The position numbers and the translations under genes are program-made. 36,690 bases of DNA from a virus. The DNA lies in IMG/VR virus record IMGVR_UViG_3300035701_000133, positions 1-36,690 of that record; one strand, 5' to 3'. The notes under the pieces are model-generated. The model saw only the letters and a list, made by a program, of their open reading frames with translations. It did no database searches and was not told where the DNA came from. Shown here in pieces: positions 7,672 through 15,447 of this stretch (positions within the stretch are counted from its first letter, which is position 1; each line of letters starts with the position of its first letter).

Positions 7672-8006
7672 CAAGTCACCTCACGCCCAGAAACGCGGAT
7701 GTTAATTGCGCTGGCAGTGCCAGCAATGGTACTGATAAAGTCGCCAACACCAAGCACTTGGCCCACCAGTTCAGGGAAGGTGTAGACCTCAGACGCTTGC
7801 AAGGTCTTGGTCTTGGTAATCAAGTTGGTGTTACCCGCAGAGCCAGACACGGTGACCAAGTTCACGCTAATCGTGGCTGCTGTGGCGGTGATGTTAGTCG
7901 CGGTAAACTTGTCAATGATGGCCGTGACGCCAGTTGCGGTGTACTGGGTTGTTTGCGAGTTTTCGGCAAACTTTGCGGCTACAAGCACTTTTACTGATAC
8001 GGTCAT
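7671..8006 (-). CDS. Hypothetical structural beta protein
   Basis: A 111-residue protein rich in Thr, Val, Ile and Ala, with alternating beta-strand patterns (ATNITATAATISVNLVTVSG) and a single folded domain. It has no Cys, no enzyme motif and no membrane segment. Small all-beta proteins of this size next to tail connector genes often decorate the virion or act as fibre adaptors. It is translationally coupled on both sides (ATGA with the gene above, TGATG with the cupin gene below). I cannot assign a function. Confidence 0.75.
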   Translation of the reverse strand: MTVSVKVLVAAKFAENSQTTQYTATGVTAIIDKFTATNITATAATISVNLVTVSGSAGNTNLITKTKTLQASEVYTFPELVGQVLGVGDFISTIAGTASAINIRVSGREVT

Positions 8007-8812
8007 TGGAAACCTCCGATGTTATTTGAGACTGTCAAGATTATGGACGGAATGCCTGGGACAGGGGCAGCGGCAGCAAAAGCAGTAATTTCAACACTAA
8101 GATCAGTAACCGAGAACATCAGTTCAACATAGTCATTTGCTTTAAGATCAAAAAAATAATTTAGTGATGAAAAAATCTCAGCATTGTTGCCTTGAATTCT
8201 TATTCTACTTGCGCTGTCTGCTACATCAACACCATTTAAGCGAAACCACAGATCAAAGATTGCCGTACCGCCAGCGGTTTTATCAAGTTGAATTGATGTT
8301 TGAAAATCATAAATGCCTTCGGTGTCTACTTGCACTTGTGAAGTTGTGGCTAAAACCACACCTTGGCTCAAATCTGTTGTGTTAAATGTGATGGCTTGGG
8401 CTGTGTTGATAACCGTGGCGGTCTGCGTAGTGGTGTCGTAAAACGACCCATACCGGCTGCGTTTGAATTCCCTTGGCGGCGGGGCAAGCTGCAAGCCTTG
8501 AATCTGCTTTTGCATCTCGGCTATTTGGGACTCTAAGGCAGATGAGTCGCCCAATACGTCAGGCACGGGCAAAGTGACTACTGGCGGCAAGGTCTGCAAT
8601 TCTTGATTGACCGAGCGAAGCGCCGCATCGTAGGACGCAAGTAAAGAGTCAGTATCAGTGCCAACATTGACATTATCAACAACAGCAGACGCAATGTTGT
8701 TGAGCGACAAGAAAAACAAGTACCAAGCGCGATCAATCAAGCCCGTGCGAGGGTCAACCAACGGCACTCGCGGTGGCGTGATTGGTGTTGGCGTAGCGTT
8801 AGGGCTAGGCAT
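8003..8812 (-). CDS. Virion-associated protein with C1q/TNF-like C-terminus
   Basis: A 269-residue protein. The N-terminus is Pro-rich, followed by PRTGLIDRAWYLFFLSLNN, a segment found in many phage tail-associated proteins. A coiled coil follows (LESQIAEMQKQIQGLQL, about residues 90-112). Residues of about 125-269 look like a jelly-roll of the C1q/TNF type, with repeated strands such as GIYDFQTSIQL, LWFRLNGVDVAD and DYVELMFSV. That suggests a trimeric stalk plus globular head, possibly a head or tail fibre. The fold call is by pattern and should be tested by structure prediction. The gene overlaps its neighbours by ATGA and 8 bases. Confidence 0.75.
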   Translation of the reverse strand: MPSPNATPTPITPPRVPLVDPRTGLIDRAWYLFFLSLNNIASAVVDNVNVGTDTDSLLASYDAALRSVNQELQTLPPVVTLPVPDVLGDSSALESQIAEMQKQIQGLQLAPPPREFKRSRYGSFYDTTTQTATVINTAQAITFNTTDLSQGVVLATTSQVQVDTEGIYDFQTSIQLDKTAGGTAIFDLWFRLNGVDVADSASRIRIQGNNAEIFSSLNYFFDLKANDYVELMFSVTDLSVEITAFAAAAPVPGIPSIILTVSNNIGGFQ

Positions 8813-10478
8813 TTGTTGGACTCAAAATAAGTTCAGCGCCCATGATTGTAATTTTTACGGGGTCAGTGCCCGACAATTCATAGACCCTATCGCGCAATTT
8901 CAAAGTCATGCCCAGCCGACGCCAAAAAGTTCGGTGACCATACGCACCGATTTTGCCAACTGGTGACCAATGTTCGTTGCTCCAAGTATGACCGCCATCA
9001 TCTGACCAGCGCAGCATGACTTCAGGGTCGTAGCCTGGTGCAGCAAGGTAAGCCGTGGTCACTAAGTTGTACCCACTAATGTCGGTATCCGACAGTTCGT
9101 ATTGGCCTAAAGGCTGAAAACCGTCCCCGGCTTCGGTAGTTAAAGTAACGCCCGATTGCGTTGCTAAAAACGTCTGTACATATTCAGCTACAAGGTCTAA
9201 CCCTGACTCAGTGTCAATATTTTCGCTGTCATAGCCAGGGTACAGATTTAGCCCCACGCCTGTTTCACAGTCCAGTTGCAAGCTGTGATGCGCCGTGCGC
9301 TTCAAATTGTTTTGGCCGGTTGGCAGCGCCCGCCATGAGCGCAACCACTTTTGAATGCTGCCATTGTCCGAATAATCGTCCAAGTCAAACGCATAAATGT
9401 TGCCGTTCTCATAGTCGCCAACAACGATCTTGTTGTTAAACGCCATTTGGCAGTTACTGCGGTGGCGGGTAAATTCACCATTGTCAAAGCCCGCACGCTC
9501 ATGCCAGGCTTGCGTTGCTGCGTCATAAACCCAACTGGTGTTAGCACTAGGAAAAATCAGCACATAAAAGCTGTGGCCGTCTTGTTGGTATGTGTACGCA
9601 ATAGCGTCCGTCAAGTCAGCGTATTGCTGAATCTGCCACTCAACAGCGTGAGTAGAAATGCGAACGCCCGAATAGCCATTGGCGCGGTAGACAATGCCTT
9701 GACCCCGGCGGTCACGGCCAAGCCAAAACAGGCCGTTGTCCATCTTGGCTATAGAGAAGGGAGCCGCGCAACCTAACTCGTTAAAAGCGCCTTGGATGCG
9801 TTGCAGGGGAAAATCTGTTGCGCCAGAGTCGTACCAGACCTCAATCGAGTTTGTGCCAAAGGCCCACACCTCACGAAAATTGGATACCACGGCAAGCAGG
9901 CCATCAGGTGATGCAAGGGTACTGGCAACTTCTAATGGATCGTAAACCAACGGATAAATATATCCTGCGCCTGTAATTGTTGAAATTACAGACATGAACT
10001 GACTGTTTGGTTGGTTGAATACAAAATATCCATCTAAGTAGCAAACAGTCGCCGCGCCAGGAAAATCTACTTCAGTTAGTTGACGGAAATCACCATCTAA
10101 CGGATCGCCCGGCAAATTTAGATATGTGTACGTTGGCCCATTTGCCGCAATTATGAGAACCGCGCCATTGTCGGCCAAACTGACAGGGCCGGTGCCAGCT
10201 ACCGTGCCAATCAGCGTAGCGACATACGAGGTAGTGATCTTGTACAACTCGGTGCCCGACACCACAAAAGCCGTGCTGTCGCTAGATGAAAACGCCCACA
10301 GCCCTCGAACCGGGCCGGTGCCTACCGTTGAAAGTAAGTTTAGCCCAGGCGCTCGGTTTAGAAAGCCTGGTTCCTTGCCTGCCTCGGGCACGATCTCGGG
10401 GAACAGGTTAACCATGCGGGCATCCGCAGCATTGACGCTGCGGGCCACATAGGTTGAACCAAGGATGGGCGTTTTCAT
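8805..10478 (-). CDS. P22 gp10-like packaged-DNA stabilisation/tail hub protein
   Basis: A 557-residue protein resembling P22 gp10, the beta-propeller hub that closes the portal and holds packaged DNA. Characteristic are the N-terminal LGSTYVARSVNAADARMVNL, NRAPGLNLL, and repeated blade-like segments such as VVSNFREVWAFGTNSIEVWY and GLFWLGRDRRGQGIVYR. The ATG at 10478 overlaps the upstream TGA (ATGA), so it is preferred over the GTG seven codons earlier. It follows the gp4-like gene apart from one inserted fibre-like gene, which keeps the P22 connector order. Confidence is high for a gp10-type role. Confidence 0.9.
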   Translation of the reverse strand: MKTPILGSTYVARSVNAADARMVNLFPEIVPEAGKEPGFLNRAPGLNLLSTVGTGPVRGLWAFSSSDSTAFVVSGTELYKITTSYVATLIGTVAGTGPVSLADNGAVLIIAANGPTYTYLNLPGDPLDGDFRQLTEVDFPGAATVCYLDGYFVFNQPNSQFMSVISTITGAGYIYPLVYDPLEVASTLASPDGLLAVVSNFREVWAFGTNSIEVWYDSGATDFPLQRIQGAFNELGCAAPFSIAKMDNGLFWLGRDRRGQGIVYRANGYSGVRISTHAVEWQIQQYADLTDAIAYTYQQDGHSFYVLIFPSANTSWVYDAATQAWHERAGFDNGEFTRHRSNCQMAFNNKIVVGDYENGNIYAFDLDDYSDNGSIQKWLRSWRALPTGQNNLKRTAHHSLQLDCETGVGLNLYPGYDSENIDTESGLDLVAEYVQTFLATQSGVTLTTEAGDGFQPLGQYELSDTDISGYNLVTTAYLAAPGYDPEVMLRWSDDGGHTWSNEHWSPVGKIGAYGHRTFWRRLGMTLKLRDRVYELSGTDPVKITIMGAELILSPTNA

Positions 10479-11131
10479 GCGACGTAACTTGGATACCACT
10501 TAGTTGTCGTAGCGTCGTAAGTCATTGTTAATGCCTTACTAACCACCGCTGTGCCCGCTAAAGCAATATTCCCCGCTGTTGTCCAAGTAAATATGCCAGT
10601 TGGAATTAACGTAATTGCGCCGCCCCCAGTAGAAATTGGCGCGGCAGCGGTGATATTCACAACTGCCGTTGTTCCTGAAACAAACGCAATTGGGGTTGTT
10701 GGGGCAATAGTTGTTGCGCTTGCAATCGTAGGAGCCGCAGCGCTTACGGCGCTAAAGCTACTTAGCGAAATGCTTGTGCCTGTGGCTGCGCCAAGAACAG
10801 GGGTTACCAAAGTTGGCGTAGTCGCAAATACGGCAGACCCTGTACCTGTTTCATCCGTCAAAGCCGTTCGTAAGTTGGCGCTGCTTGGTGTTGCCAAAAA
10901 TGTAGCTACGCCAGTACCTAAGCCGCTTACACCGGTTGCAACAGGTAACCCCGTGCAATTGGTCAAAACGCCGCTTGCAGGCGTGCCAAGCGCGGGCGCA
11001 ACCAATGTTGCATTGGTAAACAGCAGTGCGTTAGTGACCTGTTTAGTTGTGCCCCCTTGCACAATTGGCAAGACATCACCAACGGCAGCAGCAGTTGCGA
11101 CGGGAAGAGATGAGATTGCGATAGTTGCCAT
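10475..11131 (-). CDS. Fibre-like repeat protein inserted in connector genes
   Basis: A 218-residue protein; the ATG at 11131 follows CAGGAAA and is preferred over upstream starts in the gp4-like gene. It opens with ISSLPVATAAAVGDVLPIVQ, a motif seen at the N-terminus of many phage fibre and spike proteins and also in the gene at 17224-17880. The rest is Thr/Ala/Gly/Pro-rich, with ALGTPASGVLTNCTGLP, a common fibre repeat. No catalytic residues are visible. It probably forms a slender trimeric fibre attached near the connector. Its position between gp4-like and gp10-like genes is not found in P22. Confidence 0.8.
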   Translation of the reverse strand: MATIAISSLPVATAAAVGDVLPIVQGGTTKQVTNALLFTNATLVAPALGTPASGVLTNCTGLPVATGVSGLGTGVATFLATPSSANLRTALTDETGTGSAVFATTPTLVTPVLGAATGTSISLSSFSAVSAAAPTIASATTIAPTTPIAFVSGTTAVVNITAAAPISTGGGAITLIPTGIFTWTTAGNIALAGTAVVSKALTMTYDATTTKWYPSYVA

Positions 11132-11132
11132 G

Positions 11133-11849
11133 TTAGTAGTTTCCTGCGTAAATGTTAAAGCGTTGACGAGTCGCCACAATGGCGTAAGGCATAGACATCA
11201 CATCGTCAGGGTTGTTGATGCGCTTCAGATTGCGCTTGCTGGTCATAGCAATGCGCTGCACTTGGGGGCTGGGCTCTACGCCAAACTCAGGGGCTATTTC
11301 GCAAGCCAAGTTGTAAGTAAAAGCCCGCAAGTAACCAGGCGGGAACAAGATGTTGGTCGCCAAGTTGGCAGGCTGGGTTAACTCTTGAACGCTGATAAAG
11401 TGCCATTCCAAGTCCCGTGTGGGTCTAGGATAGATAAACATATCAACGTCAGGATATGTCATGTTGACAAAAATAACCTGTGGGTAAGTTGACGTTACCG
11501 TTTTGACAGCAATACCGTTGTACTGTTGCTGGTTAATGAACTTAATGCCAAAGCTGACATTGGTGCCTGGGTCGCGGTAGTAGGTTGCGTCATCCAGCAG
11601 CACGGGGCGGTTGCCCACAAAGTCTCCTGTTGGGCCAAGGGTGCGGTTGATAAAACCGGCAGGCCAGGTAAACATTTGATCTTGCGTGCTAAACACCGAC
11701 AGTCGTTCGGTATTCCAGCTATCAATCATCTGGTTTAGCGCCATCAAGCTGTCTTGCGACACTGACGCAGAAGTAGTCTCGCCTTCAGCTAGCACGCCAA
11801 GCAATCGAAGGGCTCGGTTAATCTGCTCGCCAGCGGTGTATGTCGCCAT
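11133..11849 (-). CDS. P22 gp4-like head-to-tail adaptor
   Basis: A 238-residue protein matching the gp4-type tail accessory factor that binds the portal after packaging. Typical segments are the helical N-terminus (AGEQINRALRLLGVLAEGE), ALNQMIDSWNTERLSVFS, and FPPGYLRAFTYNLACEIAPE in the C-terminal half. This pattern (turnover of SWN, then GYxxAxxYNLAxxLAPE) is shared by adaptor proteins of many podoviruses. It stands three genes after the coat/decoration group and is followed by the fibre-like and gp10-like genes, as expected for connector assembly. No peptidoglycan hydrolase motif is evident, unlike P22 gp4, which has reported lytic activity. Confidence 0.88.
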   Translation of the reverse strand: MATYTAGEQINRALRLLGVLAEGETTSASVSQDSLMALNQMIDSWNTERLSVFSTQDQMFTWPAGFINRTLGPTGDFVGNRPVLLDDATYYRDPGTNVSFGIKFINQQQYNGIAVKTVTSTYPQVIFVNMTYPDVDMFIYPRPTRDLEWHFISVQELTQPANLATNILFPPGYLRAFTYNLACEIAPEFGVEPSPQVQRIAMTSKRNLKRINNPDDVMSMPYAIVATRQRFNIYAGNY

Positions 11850-11851
11850 GA

Positions 11852-12037
11852 CTAGGCTCCTTCGGGTTCGGTTCTACGACGGCGCTTTACTTCCAGTGCG
11901 TTAACAGGAGCCGCCTCGGTGACTTGGGGCGTATCCAGAGTATATCGTGTCCAGCCGTTTGTTTCATCATAGGCTGCTTCAAGTTCCATAGTCGCCACTT
12001 TGCGGCCATGAACGGGGTGAGCAAGGTATATTTCCAT
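11852..12037 (-). CDS. Small hypothetical protein with basic tail
   Basis: A 61-residue protein beginning MEIYLAHPVHGRKVATMELE and ending in a basic segment (VKRRRRTEPEGA). The first half resembles a small beta fold; the tail could bind DNA or an acidic surface. Short proteins of this type commonly sit between head-fibre and connector genes in P22-like environmental phages. Function unknown. It starts directly after the intrinsic terminator at 12042-12062 and ends two bases before the gp4-like start, so its expression may depend on readthrough. Confidence 0.72.
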   Translation of the reverse strand: MEIYLAHPVHGRKVATMELEAAYDETNGWTRYTLDTPQVTEAAPVNALEVKRRRRTEPEGA

Positions 12038-12041
12038 ACTG

Positions 12042-12062
12042 AAAAGGGGGCTTGTGGCCCCC
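12042..12062 (-). terminator. Intrinsic terminator after head fibre gene
   Basis: On the minus strand the sequence forms GGGGGC-CACAA-GCCCCC (six G-C pairs, five-base loop) followed by TTTT. It lies 11 bases after the head-fibre gene stop and overlaps the leader of the next gene, so it probably attenuates rather than fully stops late transcription. Confidence 0.7.
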
Positions 12063-12073
12063 CTCCCTTTCGT

Positions 12074-12331
12074 TTACGAAGCCATGATCCCCAAAGATTT
12101 CAGACCTGTAATAATGCCATTGACATTAGTTTGCAGGGCAGAAATCTGAGCGGTAGTCAAAGCGCCAACGTTTGCAGTGGTGAGGGTCGAGAAGTTCAGC
12201 GAAGTCAACGCCGCAAGTTGGTTAGTAGGGGTAGCACCGAAAAATCCGGCAGTACCACCTGACTTACCCATCACCGCGCCGTCAAGTTGCTGGTCTTCAA
12301 AAGCGACACCGATTGATTTGGTATTTGGCAT
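12074..12331 (-). CDS. Head fibre-like protein
   Basis: An 85-residue protein with KSGGTAGFFGATPTNQLAAL followed by short repeats (TSLNFSTLTTANVGALTTAQ, then ISALQTNVNGIITGLKSLG). This GFFGATPxxQ motif plus heptad-like C-terminal helix is typical of small phage head-fibre proteins related in layout to phi29 gp8.5, which trimerise and project from the capsid. It is close behind coat and decoration genes, which supports a capsid location. It lies between two hairpin terminators, suggesting it is expressed at a level different from the coat. Assignment is by motif and context. Confidence 0.75.
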   Translation of the reverse strand: MPNTKSIGVAFEDQQLDGAVMGKSGGTAGFFGATPTNQLAALTSLNFSTLTTANVGALTTAQISALQTNVNGIITGLKSLGIMAS

Positions 12332-12344
12332 GATTGTTCCTTTA

Positions 12345-12365
12345 TAAAATAGGGGCCGGAGCCCC
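12345..12365 (-). terminator. Hairpin terminator after coat/decoration genes
   Basis: Read on the minus strand, GGGGC-TCCG-GCCCC is followed by TATTTTAT, giving a five-pair GC stem with a stable UCCG-type loop and a U-rich tail. It is 9 bases after the decoration gene stop. It would raise the ratio of coat and decoration protein over downstream products. Confidence 0.65.
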
Positions 12366-12373
12366 CATTAGGT

Positions 12374-12796
12374 TTAGGCCACGCGGTACAAAGCCCAAGC
12401 GCCGTCGCCAGATTTCACTGCGCGATAGGTTTGAGCAGTGCCCGCTGTGGTGACGGTCATCAAGCCTTGTGAGCCTGACGAACCAATCGTCCAGCCGGTG
12501 TTGGTCGTGATGGTAATCACGCCGCCGCCGGAACCGTTGGTATTAACCACCACAAAATCAAAGCTGCTATTGACTTTGGCGTTGGACACAACTGCGTCCA
12601 CATCAGTAGCCAAAGGCAGTGTGTAAGCCGCTGCGGTTGTAGTAGGAGTGCCCAAAATAATACCGTTCAGCAGTTGGGCAGTTGTCAGCGTTGCCGTGAC
12701 AGTTGCCGTTGCTGGGGTGGTTTGGGTGTTTAGTTGAATTTCTGCCAGGTTGCCGTCACCAACTTGGTAACCGCCTGCGCCATTAGGTAATGCCAT
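12374..12796 (-). CDS. Putative capsid decoration protein
   Basis: A 140-residue protein opening with LPNGAGGYQVGDGNLAEIQL, then a Thr/Ala-rich all-beta body (TPATATVTATLTTAQLLNG; SGGGVITITTNTGWTIGSSG). It is directly downstream of the coat gene and before a terminator, the usual place for an abundant capsid-surface protein. Gly/Thr-rich beta folds of this size occur in many head decoration proteins. There is no enzyme motif. Function is inferred from position and composition; proteomics of virions would show it at near coat abundance if right. Confidence 0.75.
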   Translation of the reverse strand: MALPNGAGGYQVGDGNLAEIQLNTQTTPATATVTATLTTAQLLNGIILGTPTTTAAAYTLPLATDVDAVVSNAKVNSSFDFVVVNTNGSGGGVITITTNTGWTIGSSGSQGLMTVTTAGTAQTYRAVKSGDGAWALYRVA

Positions 12797-12822
12797 GATA
12801 ATTTTCCTTTAGAAAGAATTGA

Positions 12823-14031
12823 TTAACCCCAGATGCGGCAGGCCATCTGTGGACGAATGGTGCTGAAACCATACAAAACGTCGATCCTGCAAGGCATACG
12901 GTCGTTGTTGATGTCGTACTGACGAACAACGCGCAAGCTGATACCGTTATGAACTGCACGCGCAGCCATGTCAACACCTTGAGGCATCAACAAGTCAGCG
13001 GTAGCAAACGTGATAGCGTCTTTGTGGTAGACCAAGTTCTGTGCGTAAGCAGTAGAAGCGGTGCCCACAAAAGTCACAACAGCGCTAATCAGCGGCAGGG
13101 CAGTCATGGTAGCCAGTGCGTGAGCAGCGGAATACATGGGAGCCACAGTCACAGTCCAAGTGCCAGACGAAGCAGTTGCATCAGCCAGAGCCACAAACTG
13201 GAACAACGAACCAGTGGTTTCACGGGTTTGCGGATTCACAGCAAAGACGCTACCGCAAGTAAACACATCGCCAGCCTTGATGGTTGTGCTTACAGAGGCT
13301 TGCGACAGGCTCAGAGTGGAAGACCCTTCCGAAGTCACCGAAGCGGCAACAATCGTAGCGGCAGTAGCGTCACGCGAACCAGTAGTGTGCTGCTTGATCG
13401 ACTGAGACATATTGACTTCATCAAAGCCCAACACGCCAGTACCCATCATGCCGTTCTTAAACTGCTTGCTGATGGTGTCGGTGGGATTGAACAAGCCTTT
13501 CATGCCTTCAACCAAACCAGCGTTTGCAGCGGGGTTAACCGTTGCATAGCGAGGCGACATTACAGCGGCGTTTTCGTTCAGCTTCTGCTGGGCTTGCAAC
13601 AGCACCAAAGAAGTAGAAGGAGTTGTGCCGGGGGTGCCGACAGTGTTACCGATGGTTTTGTACGCATTGGCAACATCAGCATCAATGCTGGAGGCCAACT
13701 GGCTGATACGAGGCTTCAACACACGCTCTGCAAAGTCGTCCAATTGCATGGTCAATTCGGCGGAAGTGAAGTTCACGCCAATGTGTTTTTGCGAGGCGAC
13801 AGACAAAGTGGTGAACTGCTCGTTGTCGTCCTGAACTTGCAGGGCGGCACCGTCAGTGACCAAAGCGCGGTCAGGCAAACGAATACGCAAAGTAGAACCG
13901 ATCTTGGCACCACTGACAGCAAAGCTGTCGTCGTACTGACGGTTTACGTTACGGGTGAGTACCAGGTTGTTCTCGAGAATTTCGAGAGCCTTCCGGGTAA
14001 TCATGTCAATGGTTAGGATACTATTAGCCAT
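12823..14031 (-). CDS. Major coat protein, P22 gp5-like
   Basis: A 402-residue coat protein of the P22 gp5 family with the HK97 fold. The start ANSILTIDMITRKALEILEN, followed by NVNRQYDDSFAVSGAKIGST and DDFAERVLKPRISQLASSID, matches the conserved N-arm and spine of this family. A Val/Thr-rich segment at about residues 235-330 corresponds to the inserted I-domain position. The ATG at 14031 has AAGGA eight bases upstream and replaces a longer start inside the scaffold-coat gap. The C-terminus carries ALPLISAVVTFVGTASTAYA and YGFSTIRPQMACRIWG. It follows the scaffold gene, as in P22. Confidence 0.95.
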   Translation of the reverse strand: MANSILTIDMITRKALEILENNLVLTRNVNRQYDDSFAVSGAKIGSTLRIRLPDRALVTDGAALQVQDDNEQFTTLSVASQKHIGVNFTSAELTMQLDDFAERVLKPRISQLASSIDADVANAYKTIGNTVGTPGTTPSTSLVLLQAQQKLNENAAVMSPRYATVNPAANAGLVEGMKGLFNPTDTISKQFKNGMMGTGVLGFDEVNMSQSIKQHTTGSRDATAATIVAASVTSEGSSTLSLSQASVSTTIKAGDVFTCGSVFAVNPQTRETTGSLFQFVALADATASSGTWTVTVAPMYSAAHALATMTALPLISAVVTFVGTASTAYAQNLVYHKDAITFATADLLMPQGVDMAARAVHNGISLRVVRQYDINNDRMPCRIDVLYGFSTIRPQMACRIWG

Positions 14032-14051
14032 GAAAAAAGTCCTTAAAAAAG

Positions 14052-14813
14052 TTAGCGGGTTTGCGCTTCCCACTTCTTCCGTTGTCGTGCTCTATCGGCT
14101 TCAATCCACTGCGAATCCGTCATGGTCTTGGTAGACCTGGGATCAGTAGTGTCATAAGCCGGTGATCCAGTGGATCGGGCAGTAACAGGCGAAATTGGCG
14201 CTGGCGCTGATGTAGTACGTTTCATGGGAGGATCAGACGCCAATTTGGCTTCAATCTTCCCAATTTCCTTTGCCTGTGCAAGCGGGGCTAGGCGAGATAT
14301 ACGCTCTGCGTCTTTGGGGTTAGTTCCGAGGTAGTAAGCTAACTCAGGCCCAACATCCGAAGACCGAATCGTATCGGCCATCACATCCGTAATTGGCAGC
14401 TTGGGGTTGTATGCGACTTGTTCAAAGTCATCATACTTAGCGCGGGCTTCCTCTTCTAGATCGTGATAACTCTCAAGAACTTGCGAGTGCTGCTTGGCCG
14501 CTTCGCGCTGCGCGATCAATTGTTCGGCCTTTTGATAGGCCAACGCATCGGCGTAAGCCTCTGGCGTTTCAAACTGATCGACAGACTGTGCTGCCGGAGC
14601 CCTCAAGGTCTGCGTTTCCGCAGTCCTCTGTGCTTGTTCCCGTTCCCACTTTCGTTGCTCTCTTGCGAGGCGTTTTCCAATAGCTGCATCAAGTTCCTCT
14701 TGCGAGAATGTCTTGGGTGCTTCTGCTTCCGGCGCTTTAACTTCAGGTTCAGGTGCAGCCGTTGCCACCTGTTCCGGCGCGGGTTCTACTACCGCTAGGT
14801 TTTCTTCTGACAT
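14052..14813 (-). CDS. Scaffolding protein
   Basis: A 253-residue, very hydrophilic protein directly upstream of the coat gene. It is Glu/Ala/Pro-rich at the N-terminus (EEAxPEPEVKAPEAEA-like), then has a long helical centre (FSQEELDAAIGKRLAREQRK; AYADALAYQKAEQLIAQREA), and a basic C-terminus (WIEADRARQRKKWEAQTR). Scaffolds of P22-like phages share the acidic N-terminus, helical core and positively charged C-terminal coat-binding helix. It should direct procapsid assembly and leave before maturation. The ATG at 14813 is the first with a plausible GGAATC Shine-Dalgarno; a longer reading frame exists but starts inside a hairpin. Confidence 0.88.
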   Translation of the reverse strand: MSEENLAVVEPAPEQVATAAPEPEVKAPEAEAPKTFSQEELDAAIGKRLAREQRKWEREQAQRTAETQTLRAPAAQSVDQFETPEAYADALAYQKAEQLIAQREAAKQHSQVLESYHDLEEEARAKYDDFEQVAYNPKLPITDVMADTIRSSDVGPELAYYLGTNPKDAERISRLAPLAQAKEIGKIEAKLASDPPMKRTTSAPAPISPVTARSTGSPAYDTTDPRSTKTMTDSQWIEADRARQRKKWEAQTR

Positions 14814-14864
14814 TTTTCGATTCCAAAGAATCCCTGGTGAACGCACCAGTACGTTTTTTCAGCA

Positions 14865-15107
14865 TTATGCTGGAATTTGTGCAGCTTTATAAGCCGCGAT
14901 TACTTTAGCAGTGTGCATAGCAGCGCAGATAGCTTTTACGCGAGCATCCTCGGCGCTGTAATCATCACCTGGGGCGACAACGTGGCGTTGAAATTTTCCG
15001 CTAATTTCAACGCCATCTTCTTTGATAGCGGTCTTAGTGCGAACTTGGATTGAGCCGTTTTCAACAACTTCAATCAGATCAACAGAGATAACTTTTTCTA
15101 GGGCCAT
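14865..15107 (-). CDS. Hypothetical small protein, tail-module type
   Basis: An 80-residue protein with a beta-rich N-terminus (ALEKVISVDLIEVVENGSIQ) and a helical C-terminus containing PGDDYSAEDARVKAICAAMH and VIAAYKAAQ. I recall near-identical small proteins next to tailspike genes in many environmental phages, where they accept no specific function. It may be a chaperone or baseplate component. It precedes the scaffold gene and is followed by a short perfect hairpin (CTGGTG-loop-CACCAG) at 14834-14849. Confidence 0.7.
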   Translation of the reverse strand: MALEKVISVDLIEVVENGSIQVRTKTAIKEDGVEISGKFQRHVVAPGDDYSAEDARVKAICAAMHTAKVIAAYKAAQIPA

Positions 15108-15178
15108 GATATTTCCTTGTTTCCAGAGTAGCTATACCGCTACACATTAAGGTTTCCAGTTGTCCGAACTGGTACGAT

Positions 15179-15436
15179 TTAACAATCGGTTGCGCCAGCA
15201 AATTCTGGCAGGGTTTTAAGATAAATATACGCCTGTGCAATAGGGTTTGCGCCATTCATATCGTAAGCGCAATCAAACAAATATTCAGCAAAAAATGGAA
15301 TTGTCTGTCCATCAATATGGCTGTAAACATTGAACTGCATAGCTGTCTTGCCTGCGATGCGTATTGCCTCAACGCAATGGTATGCGTTGGTGGCAGTGAA
15401 CCCTTGCGGAGTGGTAACTGTTTTTTTAAGTGCCAT
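15179..15436 (-). CDS. Hypothetical small protein downstream of tailspike
   Basis: An 85-residue protein with a compact alpha/beta pattern (TATNAYHCVEAIRIAGKTAM; FNVYSHIDGQTIPFFAEYLF; AQAYIYLKTLPEFAGATDC). The first residues MALKKTV resemble the starts of the neighbouring genes. It sits 11 bases after the tailspike stop and is probably a virion component or assembly factor for the spike. Function unknown. The 71-base gap after it contains two short dyads (around 15128-15143 and 15156-15172) without a U-tract. Confidence 0.7.
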   Translation of the reverse strand: MALKKTVTTPQGFTATNAYHCVEAIRIAGKTAMQFNVYSHIDGQTIPFFAEYLFDCAYDMNGANPIAQAYIYLKTLPEFAGATDC

Positions 15437-15447
15437 GATTTTTCCTT

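Noticed and set aside
10551-11381. 276-codon open frame opposite the fibre-like and gp4-like genes
   Set aside because: Val/Ala/Pro-rich mirror of Thr/Ala-rich codons on the true strand; spans a gene boundary of the real operon.
12949-14016. 355-codon open frame opposite the coat gene
   Set aside because: Antisense shadow of a highly expressed gene; its product is Ser/Arg/His-rich without domains, and the coat protein on the other strand is certain.
14834-14849. Hairpin CTGGTG-AACG-CACCAG as a terminator before the scaffold gene
   Set aside because: The T-run following it is on the plus strand, while transcription here is leftward; on the minus strand no U-tract follows.
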